Shown here: positions 23,137-35,496 of the stretch, in pieces
Position numbering within the stretch: position 1 is the first letter of the stretch
How the letters are laid out: each line of letters opens with the position of its first letter
NCBI GenBank assembly: GCA_907164885.2
Contig: OU015501.1
Coordinates: 64,536,693-64,600,692, forward strand
Direction of reading: 5' to 3'
Length of the DNA: 64,000 nt
Origin: Dolomedes plantarius
Taxonomy: Eukaryota > Arthropoda > Arachnida > Araneae > Dolomedidae
Made by a program: the position numbers and the translations under genes
Notes under the pieces: model-generated
Databases searched by the model: none
Seen by the model: only the letters and a program-made list of their open reading frames with translations
What the model was told of the DNA's origin: nothing

Positions 23137-24850
23137 TTACAAGAACAAGATAGAAAAATGACATCCGTTAATCCACCAACTTATGTCTGGTAATCCAATA
23201 TCGCTCCCATAAAGAAACGGGAGGTAGAACAGGGCAAGAAGCAAGGTGAAGCATGTCCATTTCTTCCTGGTTGTTACACAGAAGACAAAGAGGGTCGGGA
23301 GCCAAGTTAATTCTGTGGAGGTGCTTGCGACGGCAATCATGGCCAGAAAAAGCCTTAGCATTGCCACAGATTTACCTCTAGGCTACTCAGGGATATCATG
23401 GACATGGGCATACCAGGGCTTGTGATCGCTTCTAGCAGCAACAGCCTGTGAGAAGGAACACCTGAGGTTCTTTTTGATTATTGTCTTGATGAAATGGTAG
23501 GCCAAGTTCTGGTTGTTTAACTGTAAAACAGAAGCCCCCTTTTTCGCTAGGAAGTCAGCAACCTCGTTCCCGTCGATTCCGCAGTGGGCCGGGATGCATA
23601 TTACCATTCCTTACATGAATTCACGTCATTACCTCGTTTGGCGGCTGCTGATTGGTCAATGAGTTTACATCGGTATTTGTGTATTTGGTGCGCTGATTCT
23701 TATGAAAGCATGTCTGTTTTTCAAGAATCAAAACTTCCATCACTATTTTTGAACGAAATAGAATCTATTTCAAATAATGGTATCGTAGTACGCAGTAACG
23801 TTCAAAATTACATATTTGTGCATCATAAAATTTATGCATTTGTACAATAAAGTCACTTTATTTTCAGTCTAATTTTGGTAATTTTTAGAAGAGTATTTAT
23901 AATTTTTATTTTTTAAGAGTAAGGTTAAAAAACTAAAGTGTGCAAAACAGCAAAAAATATATAATTTGCATCTTGCAATTAAGATTTTAATTAAAAAAAT
24001 AAACAATTTTTTTTTAAAATTCAATATTTAAATTTAAAAATAAATATATAAAGCTTTCATTTTTTTAATTCAACATTTAAATTTAAAAAAAAGAAAATAT
24101 TTTTCCTTTTTTATAATTCAACATTTAAATTTAAGAAAAAATTCAATTTTGAGTAATATTTACTCTATTTTATTCTACTCCTAAAATTTTTTGCAGTGAA
24201 ATTACTACGGAAATTGGTAATTTCTTAAAATTTTTCATGCACAAAAAAGAAATATGAAGGCATTTATGGCGAAAATTTCTTTTACAAATAGTTTGTCACT
24301 TTAAATTACTTTTACATTAATAGGTGGCGCCACTTAAAAAATTCACGTTCCTTGTAAAATATCGCGTAAAAAAATATATAAAAATGAAAGCAACTAAGAA
24401 ATAGATTTTATCTCATTTAAAATACTCTTAGGATCAAATATTATGCAATTATCGAAATGAAAGCAACTAAGACATATATTTTAGCATTTATCTCATTTAA
24501 AATGCGCTTAGGATCAAATATTATGGCAATTGCCGATGCAAAGTCAATTGACCAATCAGCAGCTGCCAAACGATGTAATGGCGTGAATTCATCTAAGGAA
24601 TGGTAATATGCGGCCGGGATCCACTGTAAGACAACTGTTTTATTATGGTTCGACAACCGTTCCAGAAGGTTAACACAGTCATCAATATCTTTGGATCGAG
24701 AAAAACATGGGGAGTCAATAGCCTGAAGAGCTGCTCTTGAATCTGAGAGAATCACCACTCTTGATAAACGGTCTAATCGGCTCTGAAGCTGGATAAGAGT
24801 CAAACTGATAGCTTTTTGTAAATATAGTACACTACAAAAAGAATTAAGGA
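23137..24850 (-). pseudogene. Non-LTR retrotransposon RNase H/C-terminal relic
   Basis: Minus strand. The upstream half (24850-24621) reads VVILSDSRAALQAID, DIDDCVNLLERLSNH and VVLQWIPA. The downstream half (23586-23383) continues HCGIDGNEVADFLAKKGA. This is the RNase H domain of Jockey/I/R1-type elements, with the SDS(R)AAL and WIP(A/S)HCGI.GNE.AD motifs. The two halves join exactly in frame once the 1016-bp MITE at 23596-24611 and one 9-bp duplication are removed. Beyond a stop at 23383 and a frameshift, the strand still reads FSGHDC, HLHRINLAPDPLCLLC, EEMDMLHLASC, the usual cysteine/histidine tail of these pol proteins. The reverse transcriptase and endonuclease are absent, consistent with 5' truncation. 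Confidence 0.9.
23587..24620. mobile_element. Mutator-like (MULE-type) MITE with 9-bp target duplication
   Basis: The element spans 23596-24611 (1016 bp), flanked by the identical 9-mer GGCCGGGAT at 23587-23595 and 24612-24620. The ends are long inverted repeats starting GCATATTACCATTCCTTA; they stay alignable for about 80 bp (GATGAATTCACG versus CATGAATTCACG, and CTGCTGATTGGTCAAT in both). Nine-base duplications and long TIRs are typical of Mutator-like elements. The interior is AT-rich without coding. It holds repeats of TTCAACATTTAAATTTAA near 24000-24150, and an ~85-bp tandem duplication near 24385-24530 next to the right TIR. Confidence 0.88.
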
Positions 24851-25924
24851 AATGTTTCATTACATAAACACGATCCTCACGGTATAAGCCACAATACTAC
24901 TAACGACCATCTGCCAGGAACGAGAGTCGATGTCACACCTCCAAACTTCGAAGCAGGTATCCTAGACAAATAACTATTCCAGGGATTCCAGGTACCCTTA
25001 TAATGTAAATATCACCTCTTATGCAGAGCTGAAAGGAAATGCATGCAAAAGGGACTCCGTATACATATAATATTGGATTTTAAAATGCTTCTACGGTATG
25101 TTAATATGAACATGATATACAAAACCTACTGTGTGAAACATTGCGAACGAAAAATGTTCCCCAGTTTTGACATATATCTGGCATGACATGTCTATGACAT
25201 ATATCTGACATTCTGCTGAGTTGATTAACGATTCCTGAGCATGTGATAGCTTCTAGGCAAAAACTGTGTCTATGAGGTCTTCTGGGAGATTTGGGTGGCT
25301 ATAAAATCAGAAATGGAAATCCATAACTGATATAAATATGCTTTATATACCAATAAATACTCTAAACATATCCCACAAACAAAGTTAAAATGTTCAGGTA
25401 GAGCTAAAAAGGTAAAAGAAGCAATCATTTATTTCAGCCAATATCTATCAGTCATCCTCAGTCAAGTGAAAGTTCAAAAGTTAAAAGCGATAGCACAAGC
25501 AACAATAACTCACTATCTGTACAACAGAACACAATTCACAACCATTATGACACCTACATGAAAAAATACAATATTTAGTGCTCAACAATGGTTATATCTG
25601 CATCAAATATCTGAACAAATCATCACCTTTATTAATAATTCACCTAGCAGTTAGCAATCTTATAAATGCGAATAAATTCCATAAACGGGCTATTTTACAT
25701 TCACAGCGTATTAACGTGATTCCTGAATTTCAGACACAGTGATCAGTTATTGAGGATTTTTTATTACTAAAAAAATTTTAAAGAGTAACAGACTCCATGG
25801 TAAAATACATGGAAGAGAGTTGAACTCTAAGGTATCTGCTCCTCCTTTAGGATTTCGTTCAGATATCGATTCCTTATATGATAATTTCACTGTCATCCCC
25901 AATTTTCCTAAATCTATTTGCTCC
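24851..25924. other. Non-coding stretch
   Basis: No gene recognised. It may include decayed upstream sequence of the non-LTR element just above 24850, but no motif supports that. Confidence 0.35.
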
Positions 25925-26594
25925 TTAAGTGTGTCCAGGACACAAAATTCTTCAAATTTTCATAAAAAATTTTAATGCATTAATTTTTTTTGTTCTTTTC
26001 CGCTTAAAATGACTTTTAAATCATGTTTTTATCGTAATTAAAACAGGAGATATTGATTTTTTGTTTGCAACATTCTAATAGCAGCCAAACTTTGTTAAAA
26101 CCTTTAAATACGTTTTTCTGCATGATGGATTTTTTCACCATTTCTCGTCTTCAAATTGTTAAAAGTCAAAAACCTTTAAAGATAAATGGTTCAAGCTTGG
26201 AACATGTCTTTTTCAATTATTTATCTTTAATTTTGATTCAGAAAATTTTGAAAAATAATATTTACTTTTGAAAATATGATTTTTAAATAATAAGTTACAT
26301 CATTTTTTCAAATTGTTATTCTAAATATTTTAAATTTTTTTAAATTAATATTTTTGAAAATGCTGAATCGGAATTAAAACTTATATATTTTAGTTTAATT
26401 AAATGAAAAAAATTTTGAAATTCAATAAGTAATATTTCGAGTTATAACAATTTTAAATTACCCCCTTTTTTTTGTAAAATTTTCAATTTTAAAATTTTTT
26501 AAAAACTTTTTGAGAAGTTTTATGATGTGATTTTGTTTACAAATTATATGGTTAACTATCATAAAAAATCAAAATTTTAAAATTTGTCCCGGAC

Positions 26595-29521
26595 TGTAGT
26601 GATGAATAATTAGGTGCTATCTGTAGTGGAAGGGATCATCTATAATGACGAAATAATATGAAGTGTAGGAATTGAACACAGGACCTTTCTGTTGCATAAA
26701 AAAAAAACTGGTAGTTCGGTGATCAAAAAAAGTTCAGAAGTATAGGAAGAGTTCTAGTATGGAAAAAAGTTGTGTACGGCACTATAGACTGTAGCACGAG
26801 CAATGTTCAGCCCGCGGAAGAAGGCGACGGACAGTTCGGAAAGCTGGAAAGGGGTGTTCGACAAACTGCATTCAGGATCGGGACAAAAGAAATGATAATC
26901 GTCTTTCAGTAAAAAATCAAAGGTTCTAGAAGATGATTCCTCTGTACTTCGGTAGAAATGAAACAATTAATTACGTATGGACGACTCGATACATGCTTAA
27001 TAGTGGAGTGCGTTGACCAACAATACCCACAGGAACATCACCGTCAATATCTTAAAGAAAGCTGAAAGCAGCTGGTGAACTAAATAATCTGCCAAGGCTT
27101 CTTTTTTTTAATAAAAAAAATTATTTATTCTGTTTCAGCAAACATGGAGCCGGTCTTGATTACATTTGAAGTACTATATACACAGTAAAAGATGAGTTCG
27201 AAGCTTACATGAGTGTAATAGGCAGGGATGTGAGTGTGCGGATCTAAATTGATAGGCGAACCGCCCAGCCTAAAGGTAACAACGGGTTTATGGCTACGAC
27301 GCTTTATGGCGGCAATGAGTGAGACTCGGCTATGCGTGAACAACACCGACCATAAAAACATAAAAATAAGAAGAACAGCAGCAATAAATCGGAGGGCAAA
27401 GATTAAGAAGCAGGTTCATGGGGGATTGAGAATTTTCCCAGACGAGAATAGGCGTCCAAAATAATTAGAATACAAGACACATTTAAGATGCAGCCAATGC
27501 GAGTAAAAAACATAAAACATGGACCAACCTATGAACAAGGTAGGTCGTTCCCCAGCCCAATTAAGAGGTGGGGCGAGCGAATCGGAAGCCAAGAAGGCAA
27601 GATCCAATCACAAAAAAAGAAAAGACATATATATACATGGTGGGAAGCATTTTAGAGAGAGCCCCGTTAATAAAAAAAAATGACAAGAAACTAAGCTGCC
27701 ACAGGGCCGACAAGAGATCCCCGTATTACTTAAAAATGACAAGAAACTAAGATGCTACAGGGCCGATGAGAATTAAAATCAACGAAGGAATGCCCAGCGT
27801 GAGTCCCTTAAGAAAAAAGAAAGAAACAGTGACGACGTGAAATTACTTGCTTAACGAAGATCTGCAAACGACGACAAAGTGCCGTAGAAAAAGATGAGCC
27901 GAAGCAACTACTACTACTAGGCCGCTACCTGAAGGTGTACGCGTCATCTTATAGTGGTTTCCACGCGCCGACGACCGCCGCCAGCCAGTGCTGACTGACC
28001 CGCTGAACAAGTGTGGAACCATCGCAAATCAACGCACGAGAACTACCGGGAGTGATCATCGATCAATGAACTTTTTTTTAAGTGTCGAGATAGAACTCTT
28101 TTGACGAACTTAGTGCTCAGGGTCCTCCAAACATCCACGAACTGTGGTATCCAAGTGGTGGAAACGAGTGCATCAGACAGCGACAGCGGCCCGATGGGTG
28201 AGCATATTTGCTAATATAATTCCACATTCCTGCCTATTACATACTTGCCTCTTGACCAAGGGTCGGCTTTGCTTAATATATGTTAATAATACGCATTATA
28301 AATTGCAATTGAGTATATGAATCAATAAGGTGGTTGACTATGAATTCGACCAGATGCTAATGTGTGTACATGTAAATATTTATATATGTAAATAAACTGT
28401 ATATATGTATAACTAACGTGTATTCTTTGAGAGTTGTTCCCATTTTTCTTAGTGGTGTATTGAACAGGTTTGGTCGCAACGCGACGTATTCGATCGCAGT
28501 CTAATAATTCCAGTTTGGGTTATTACAATGAGCTTATAAATTCGATGACTGTACAGGTGTAAGATAATACAGCAAAAATGGTATGATAAAAAATAGCCCC
28601 CCGATACAGTCGAGGCCAGGGCCAAGAACTGAAGGGGTGCTTAAACGTATACAATTTTAAGAGAACCTTCTCTCTTAGGAAACTATGGCTCACTGATATA
28701 TTTTTTCATCGCTGGACAGAAGTGGAAACAAAGGAGAGTGAGGGTTATAATAATTTTAAAATTACCGCCAAGCGAAGCGAGCATAGGGAAATACCCGAGA
28801 GGAAGCGTACAGGAACGGTGCAGACGAAGAGCGCGTTGGGTAGAGAGCCGGTTATATTAGAAAGGGCGATTTACCGCCAAAAATGAAGGAAAACTTGCGC
28901 CAAGCAGGCGAAGGAAGCGGCGCGCACAAACCTCATTGGTGAAGCGAGGGATGACGTAGGAATGCGCGAAATTTTAATTGGACGTAGTTTTCCCACCAGG
29001 ACTAAGGAATACATTTTCCTACGCGGCTGATTCAAACGCCCGCCGAAAGTTGTTATCTGAGAAAATTGGAGACAGACCGTCTGCCGTTATTGTTAGCGAC
29101 AGCAATTTACGGTGCAATTAAAGTACCCCCAAAGGAGAGTAAATACGGGGATAGATATATCCTATCCTTTTGAAAAGTGGGTCATACAAAGAAATAAAAT
29201 TTTACTTACCACGGGCCAGCGTTTCGAAAAACGAACAGATTTCAATAGACTATTTTCCCATGCAGAAGAGCAGATGTGGCGATTTTAAATAGATTGTTCC
29301 CAAAACATCAAAAATGGCTTAGCGATAAGATTCCAAGACCTCCCAAGTATTGGGGAACCAGTAAAAATTGAACCATTCAATTTTTCAAGCCAAACTTGCT
29401 AATAACTTAAGCAACCAAATTACAATTCGGAAAACTAGCAAATAACTTATTCTTAATTTCTTTAACTAGCATTAACATTAAAAATTGAAACACAAGGGCT
29501 ATAACGAAATTCCTCCTTATA
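26595..29521 (+). mobile_element. LTR-like insertion, ~2.93 kb, 5-bp target duplication CGGAC
   Basis: CGGAC occurs at 26590-26594 and again at 29522-29526, splitting the right TIR of a TTAA element. The insert begins TGTAGTGATG and ends CCTTATA. LTR retrotransposons give 4-6-bp duplications and TG..CA ends; the final TA would be one change from CA. No direct repeat of the first ~100 bp was found inside, so a long solo LTR or unusual non-autonomous element is more likely than a complete element. At 28310-28450 there are promoter-like and polyadenylation-like signals (GAGTATATGAATC, GTAAATAAACTG). It is clearly richer in G+C and CpG than its surroundings, especially at 27230-29100. No pol motif is visible. 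Confidence 0.55.
27665..27772. repeat. Short direct tandem repeat, ~56-bp unit
   Basis: AATGACAAGAAACTAAG followed by TGC(C/T)ACAGGGCCGA(C/T)(A/G)AGA occurs twice, near 27679 and 27735, inside the LTR-like insertion. Confidence 0.8.
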
Positions 29522-29534
29522 CGGACCCCCTTAA

Positions 29535-31772
29535 AAGGTTTATTTTAAATTCATTTATTTAACTAGCTAAAATAGTACTTGTTTTCCAATTAATAAATGA
29601 ATATTTTTAATAAATAATGGTAAAACGTAACAAATAAAATGCGTTCTAGACGATGAACATTTGAATAGAATGCCACATTCCGTCCTGCCCTCAGAGAAGA
29701 CTAATGTCATACTTCAGATATATTTAAATAACATGAGGATTTCCTAAAACTTACATTATTCCTACATATTTTTAGGAAAACGCCAGCCGACATAAATTTC
29801 CCACTCTAAACAACTAATACCTTTAAAATAATTTTCTTTTAATTAATTGCTTTACGCGGGTTTAAGAAATTTTTAGTAGTCATAATATTTGCTATTTGTC
29901 TTCTATGCATTCAAATTGAATTCTGTCCTGCTTTACATGTGATTGTTTAAAACCAAGCGGGAACATTTTGCAATTTGTATTTCAGAATATTTTTTCACAC
30001 TCAAAACCTACTTAGAATTAAAATATTTCTCATTAGGATATTTTTAAGAACATACGCAGCGTAATAGCATATAATATCGGGAAAATTATTCTTAACTAAA
30101 CACGGAAAATATGAATATAAAAACTTATCTTGTTGTCTAGGATTTTGGGATAAAAAGGCAGCTATCAGACTATTTTATTTCCACGGAATAAAAAACAAAT
30201 GTTATATAAGAGTGGTGTAGGATCAAATCGGGCAATCTCCATCAGACCTTTCTTTTTGGTAAAGGGCAAAGATTTATATCTTATGCCTTTTTGAAGATAT
30301 AAATTTCAAATAACCTTTCAAAAATTCCCACATTATTTTTATTAGTCGGTGAAATTCCAAAAAATTTCGTTTTTAACTCATGGAAATACTATAAGAAAGT
30401 ATCCTTAACTCAATTTTGAAAAAAAAAATAGAGATTGCTAGTTTTGATTTTACACCACTGATACGATAGCAGCAGTATTCATTTCTGAAAAGAAAATTTT
30501 CATTGTATGTGCTTTGTGTTTGTGTGAATGGGTATGTGTGGGTGTAAGAGTCTGTGCTAACGTTCATTTTACCCCAACTTTCCCTACACCTTGATTGATT
30601 CACATGATTAATGAACTCGACAAAACAGTTATAAAGGGATCTTTTTAAAGGAAGTATGGATTTACGTGAGCTCCAGCATTGCATCTGATTAATATAATGA
30701 TGTACAAACAAATTACCATGATGGCTAGTGGAAAAAAATGGTACAAACCCAACGTTCATATTACTAAATACTTTGTAACATAATCTGTTAGGTTCACCCC
30801 ACTAAACCTTTATAAAGAATTTTCTCAAAAACAATTAAATATTTAATCACATTTTGTGTCTGTCGCAGTTCCTTAAATGCAACGAATTGCCGTAAAATCA
30901 TGGTGACTACATAAATTTAATATTACAAATCAAATTTTTCCCTTCGTGTTCATGTAGAATGGAAAGAAAGCTGTTATATCAATTTTTATGTTAAATATGA
31001 AATACCTATGTTAACAATAAATAGATAAGCAAAAGTATTAGACAAAAAAAAGTCTAAAAATACAATATCCCTACTAGACTCGTTACTTTTTTAATGTAAT
31101 GTATTTTACGCTGAAGAAAAAAGATAAAGTTTTACAATAAGACATTAAAAATTATTTATCTTTACGCTTATGAAGGGTGGACGTCATCAGTTACTACTAA
31201 TATTTCAGTAAGTTTCCTTTAATGCTAATACATATGTTGCTCTTATTGATTAGGGAAATTAAATTATCTATTTTAAACAACTCAAAAAATGTTAAGGATA
31301 TAAATTCAATAAAGACGCTGATTTTTTTTAATACTGTACTATTTTCACTACTAGTCTCAGAGGGGGAAATTGCGAGCATAAATTTTTCATTTTTTGTTTT
31401 GGAAATGCACTAAAAATACTCACTGAAATAATGTAGCAGCAGACATTAGTAATTACTTTGAGATAAATGGTATTCTAAGACAGCATTTCCATCTTTTTAT
31501 CTTTTTGAGTCTTGAAATATTTTACATCATTGTATAGAAAGATTCCGCTAGTAGTTTACACAGAAAGAATTTTCAAGACAAGTAATGATTTTGAATGAGC
31601 ATTTTTATTCAATATTAATTCAAAGCATGCATATTCAAATGAGTGTAATTTTACTAAGAAACACATATCTCATATTTTCATATTATTACTTCAGTAAATC
31701 AGTGAATAAAATGAGATTAAACATACATAAATATTGCAACAGAAGTCGGGATATAATTATTATAGTCATGTT

Positions 31773-31775
<3 letters not shown>
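29535..31775. other. AT-rich non-coding stretch
   Basis: No gene recognised. The 128-codon minus frame at 30373-30759 has no known motif and simple-sequence character (Tyr-Thr-His repeats from a GT-rich tract), so it is not called. Confidence 0.4.

Positions 31776-31835
<60 letters not shown>
31776..31835. repeat. (TA)n microsatellite
   Basis: About 60 bp of pure AT dinucleotide repeat. It served as the insertion site of the next Tc1 element, and the repeat continues for a few units at 33362-33369. Confidence 0.98.
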
Positions 31836-31838
<3 letters not shown>

Positions 31839-33363
31839 TGGTGTAAGAAATTAAGAGAATTTGCAGACTTGGTCGATTATCTCTAGAACTACTGTACCGA
31901 TTTTAATGAAATTTGATATGTACATACATTGATACAATATAAAACAAATAATCATTCAATAATTGTAATACACACGCATGATCGTGCGCAACACTCGTTG
32001 GAGTCGGAAGGTATGAAACAGCGGTTGCAGAATAAACAAAAAGATGGGTTAATAGATGGTGTTATTTTGCAGAAATAGGTTAATTTCAAATTGTAACAGT
32101 AAAAATGAGTAACGACCAACGTTTAGATGATGGAATGAGGGGGCGAATTGTGGGGAGGCTAGAAGCAGGACAATCTCAAGTGCAAATTTGTAGAGAGTTC
32201 AATTTAACGCCCAGCGTCGTGTGTAACTTATGGAAACAGTTCCAGGATACGGGATCCATCGAGATAAAACCTAGGCAAGGTCGTCCAAGAGCCACGACGG
32301 CCAGAGAAGATCACCGTTTGTCGATTATAGCGAGGCGTAACAGGAGTGCTGCAGCTTCTCAGCTCTCTCCTGACTTGTATGCAGCCACAGGAACCCGTGT
32401 ATCAATGGTGACTGTTTCCAAAAGACTTCATGAGAGAGGGTTGTTTGCAAGAAGACCTGCTGTTTGCGTCCCGCTCACTTCTACGAACAGGAGAATCCAT
32501 TTATGATGGTGCAGAGAGCATAGAGATTGGAGTATGGATCAATGGGCGACCGTTGTCTTCACTGATGAGTCCCGGTTCAGCCTAAACACCGATTCTCGCC
32601 GTACGTTCATATGGAGAGAACCAGGGACCCGCTACCTACCCTCCAATGTCCGCGAAATCGACCATTATGTCGGAGGAGGTTTAATGGTCTGGGCAGGCAT
32701 CATGTTGGATGGCCGCACACCTCTCCATGTCTTTGAAAGAGGCACTGTGACTGCTGTGAGGTATAGGGATGAGGTCTTGGAGCCCTATGTTCACCTCTTC
32801 AGGGGTGCAGTTGACCCTGAGTTCATTTTAATGGACGATAACGCGAGGCCACATAGAGCTCTTCTGGTCGACGAATTTCTAGAGAGTGAGGATATTCGCC
32901 GGATGGATTGGCCAGACAGATCTCCAGACCTTAACCCTATAGAGCATGACTGGGACGCTCTGGGGAGGACAATTGCAACTCGCAACCCCCCTCCGAGAAC
33001 CATCCAGGGAATGAAAACAGCGTTTCTGAACGAGTGTGACCAATTGCCACAGAAAATGATAAACTGCCTTATTTCAAGTATGAAATCACGCTACGAGACC
33101 TCTATATCTGTAAGAGGGGACCATACCCCCTATTAACCCATCTATTAACTCATTTTTTTGTTTATTCTGCAACCGCTGTTTCATACCTTCCGACTCCAAC
33201 GATTGTTGCTCACGATCATGCGTGTGTATTACAATTATTGAATGGTTATTTGTTTTGTATTGTATCAATGTATGTACATTTCAAATTTCATTAAAATCGG
33301 TACAATAGTTCTACAGATAATCGACCAAGTCTGCGAATTCTCTTAATTTCTTACACCAGTGTA
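31834..33363. mobile_element. Tc1-like transposon with ~220-bp inverted repeats, recent
   Basis: The element spans 31836-33361, flanked by TA inside a (TA)n tract. The ends are inverted repeats of about 220 bp (31836-32056 and 33141-33361), starting CACTGGTGTAAGAAATTAAG and differing at only a dozen or so sites. Long inverted repeats are a known variation among Tc1 elements, where internal and outer transposase-binding sites sit in each arm. The arms' similarity and the almost intact gene between them suggest recent activity. The stop codon of the transposase lies only a few bases from the right arm. Confidence 0.96.
32105..33136 (+). pseudogene. Tc1-family transposase, DD34E, one nonsense codon
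   Basis: The reading frame has 344 codons including the stop, broken by a single TGA at 32504-32506 (codon 134). The same frame resumes immediately and runs to 33136. The N-terminal HTH reads GRIVGRLEAGQSQVQICREF, followed by the GRPR-like RQGRPRATT hinge. The catalytic core has D154 (VFTDESRF), D245 (MDDNARPH) and E280 (DLNPIEHDWDAL), with exactly 34 residues between the last two. The preceding residues RRIHL suggest the stop came from a CGA-to-TGA change in the usual R-R-W-C-R run. There is no other lesion, so this is a very young pseudogene, or an active gene if the stop were read through or absent in other copies. Confidence 0.95.
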
Positions 33364-34387
33364 TATATAAAAGTATGCAAACTTTATAAAGTAGTATATA
33401 TATAACTTTGCTGTAACTTGTGAGAAGTAATCAAATGAAGTATCCTCTTGAACTGATAGCGTATTGGAGAGAAAACTGAGAATACTTGTGGTGAAAGGAA
33501 GACTATGATCTTTTGTTTCGAAGGTCCTTTGAGTGATAAAGTTAAGTAAAAACTGTTGTTAAATTAAATCTTATTTCTGATGATTCTATTAAAGTGTATG
33601 TGAGTGTAAAAATTCTAAGTAACGTTATTTGATCCTCTCTCACGAATCTCCAATTTATATTCCCAAAACGTGAACTTTTCATCTGATATTTTCGTGTGAA
33701 TTGAGATTTCCTGCCACAGCTTAAGAATTTATTCCAACAAAGATCTCTTCAAATGAGATTTGAAACGCGACTGCTGTACGTTATGCGCTGAAGAGATAAA
33801 ACTTTATTTATATGAAGCAGGTTTGATTTCAGATTTTAAATGCGGATAAAAAAAAATTGGGGAGAATTTGATCGGAGGAATAATCAATAAAGTTTAAAAG
33901 AAACTAAATATAAATCTATATTTTGAAGGCGAAATTTAAAGTGTAAAAGAATAAATCTCAGGTTAGCAGAAAGTTTCATTTGTTTTTTCATGTTTAAGCT
34001 CCAGTAAATATTTGTTTTCGTAAAATTATTAGACAATAGAAATGTCATGTATCAATTTTTGACTTAATTCAATTTTGCTTACTGGCATTTCCCACTTTGG
34101 TTTATCTATACAACATGTGACTGAAATCTATTAAACATGCTTTGACTTTTGGTTTTATGAATGATAAGGTCCTCGGAAAGAATTCGATATTTTTTTATCT
34201 AATTCACTTTTTAGTCCAAATCCTATCACCTTTAAAGCATTATTCTGCACTCATGACTGGCAGGAAAGGCAACATACTGAAAGGAAAACACGTTGAAAAT
34301 TATCACAGAAAAAAAATGAGTTGTCTCATCATATATAGAATTTTCTTAATAATAGATTGTTTGTTAAAGTAGTTACAACACATTGGC

Positions 34388-34481
34388 AACAGCGGTAGGA
34401 ATGGGGGGAAAAATAACGCTCTCTTTTAAGCCGAAAATAGCTTCCGGCTTAGAAGTAAGCGTTATTTTACACCCACTGTTA
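34388..34481. repeat. Foldback, ~94 bp
   Basis: The left arm reads AACAGCGG, later AAAATAACGCT, then TTTTAAGCCG. The right arm (reverse complement) reads AACAGTGG, later AAAATAACGCT, then TTCTAAGCCG. The spacer is about ten bases. It may be a deletion derivative of a TIR element. Confidence 0.75.
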
Positions 34482-35496
34482 TCTATTTAAATATATATGT
34501 ACATGTCAGTAATGCAATTATTTAAAAATGTATGAAATAATATGTAGAAATAATTGTTTCAATCAGCTCTCAGAAAGTATAGTAACTGATTATTATGATT
34601 ACTGTGTAGTATAAAGAAATAAAACTAAAATAAGAGTACTTCCAATTAAATACAGGAAAATTAAAATATCACTAAGTAATTCAGAAAAAATAAAATTTTC
34701 ATAGAATCTCCATTCAAAAGGGCTATTTTAGCTTCATAAACTATCCAGGTAAAAAAAATTCAAAGTAAATGTTTGTTTTATCAGAATATTTTTCCTTCAG
34801 TTTCAGTTCTTCTTAATAAACGCGTCTGGCCAAGCAAAAAATTTAGTTTATCACTTTAGTGATAAAATAATTCCGAAAATAAATTTTGTGTGAAAGTTAT
34901 CAAGCTCTGTCTTTATCAGAATGTATAACTTTTATATTTTTACGAGGGATTGATGATACTTCAGGATCATTTATTTTAGAGAATCTGAGTTAGCATTTTC
35001 TTAATAATTAAATTTATTTATTTCGTTAAATCGGTGCTATAAGTATTAGATAAAAATTTTAACTTTCTTTGTAAATTACTCTGCACTATTGAAAGTTTAA
35101 GTACACCATAAGGATTTTTAAAAATGGCTTTATTGAGACAGTAAGTCCATCTTTCACTGGTATGTTACCTGCAATTCTTCAAGACACCTGATAGACTTTG
35201 AGCATGAAAGTCTGTCTGGTTCGGCATTTAAGGATGAAAAACTACTAATGGCAGGCGTTGTTTGGATATCGTACTTATCGCTATAGTTTATTCCAGCGGA
35301 GTTCCGTTCAAATAAGATGGCCAAAAGGGATCAAATCAGTCTTATTTTCTTAAAACCGCTTCTGCTGTGAATATGATCGCATTGGCCTCAACAAGGGTCA
35401 TGTCTATAATGCCTACCCAAAAGAAGTAATGCCTCATGATCCAAACGTGTACTCACATGTTATAGTCTATGGTTTTCGTTAAAATATCTAACAGAC

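Larger units (their letters stand above)
25925..29534. mobile_element. TTAA-flanked element, copy 2 of the ~690-bp family
   Basis: TTAA at 25925-25928 and 29531-29534. The left end reads GTGTGTCCAGGACACA. The right end is split: 26581-26594 ends GTCCCGGAC and 29522-29530 supplies CGGACCCCC before TTAA. Without the 2.93-kb insertion the element is about 670 bp. It matches the reverse complement of the element at 2431-4537, so the copies are inverted relative to one another. The stretch near 26440-26465 preserves the site that carries a Tc1 element in copy 1. Confidence 0.8.

Noticed and set aside
30373..30759. 128-codon minus-strand open frame
   Set aside because: Partly encoded by a GT-rich tract; no recognisable domain.
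31585..31854. Open frame ending in a Tyr-Ile run
   Set aside because: The Tyr-Ile run is simply the (TA)n microsatellite; the same applies to frames at 37379-37825 and 60335-60550.
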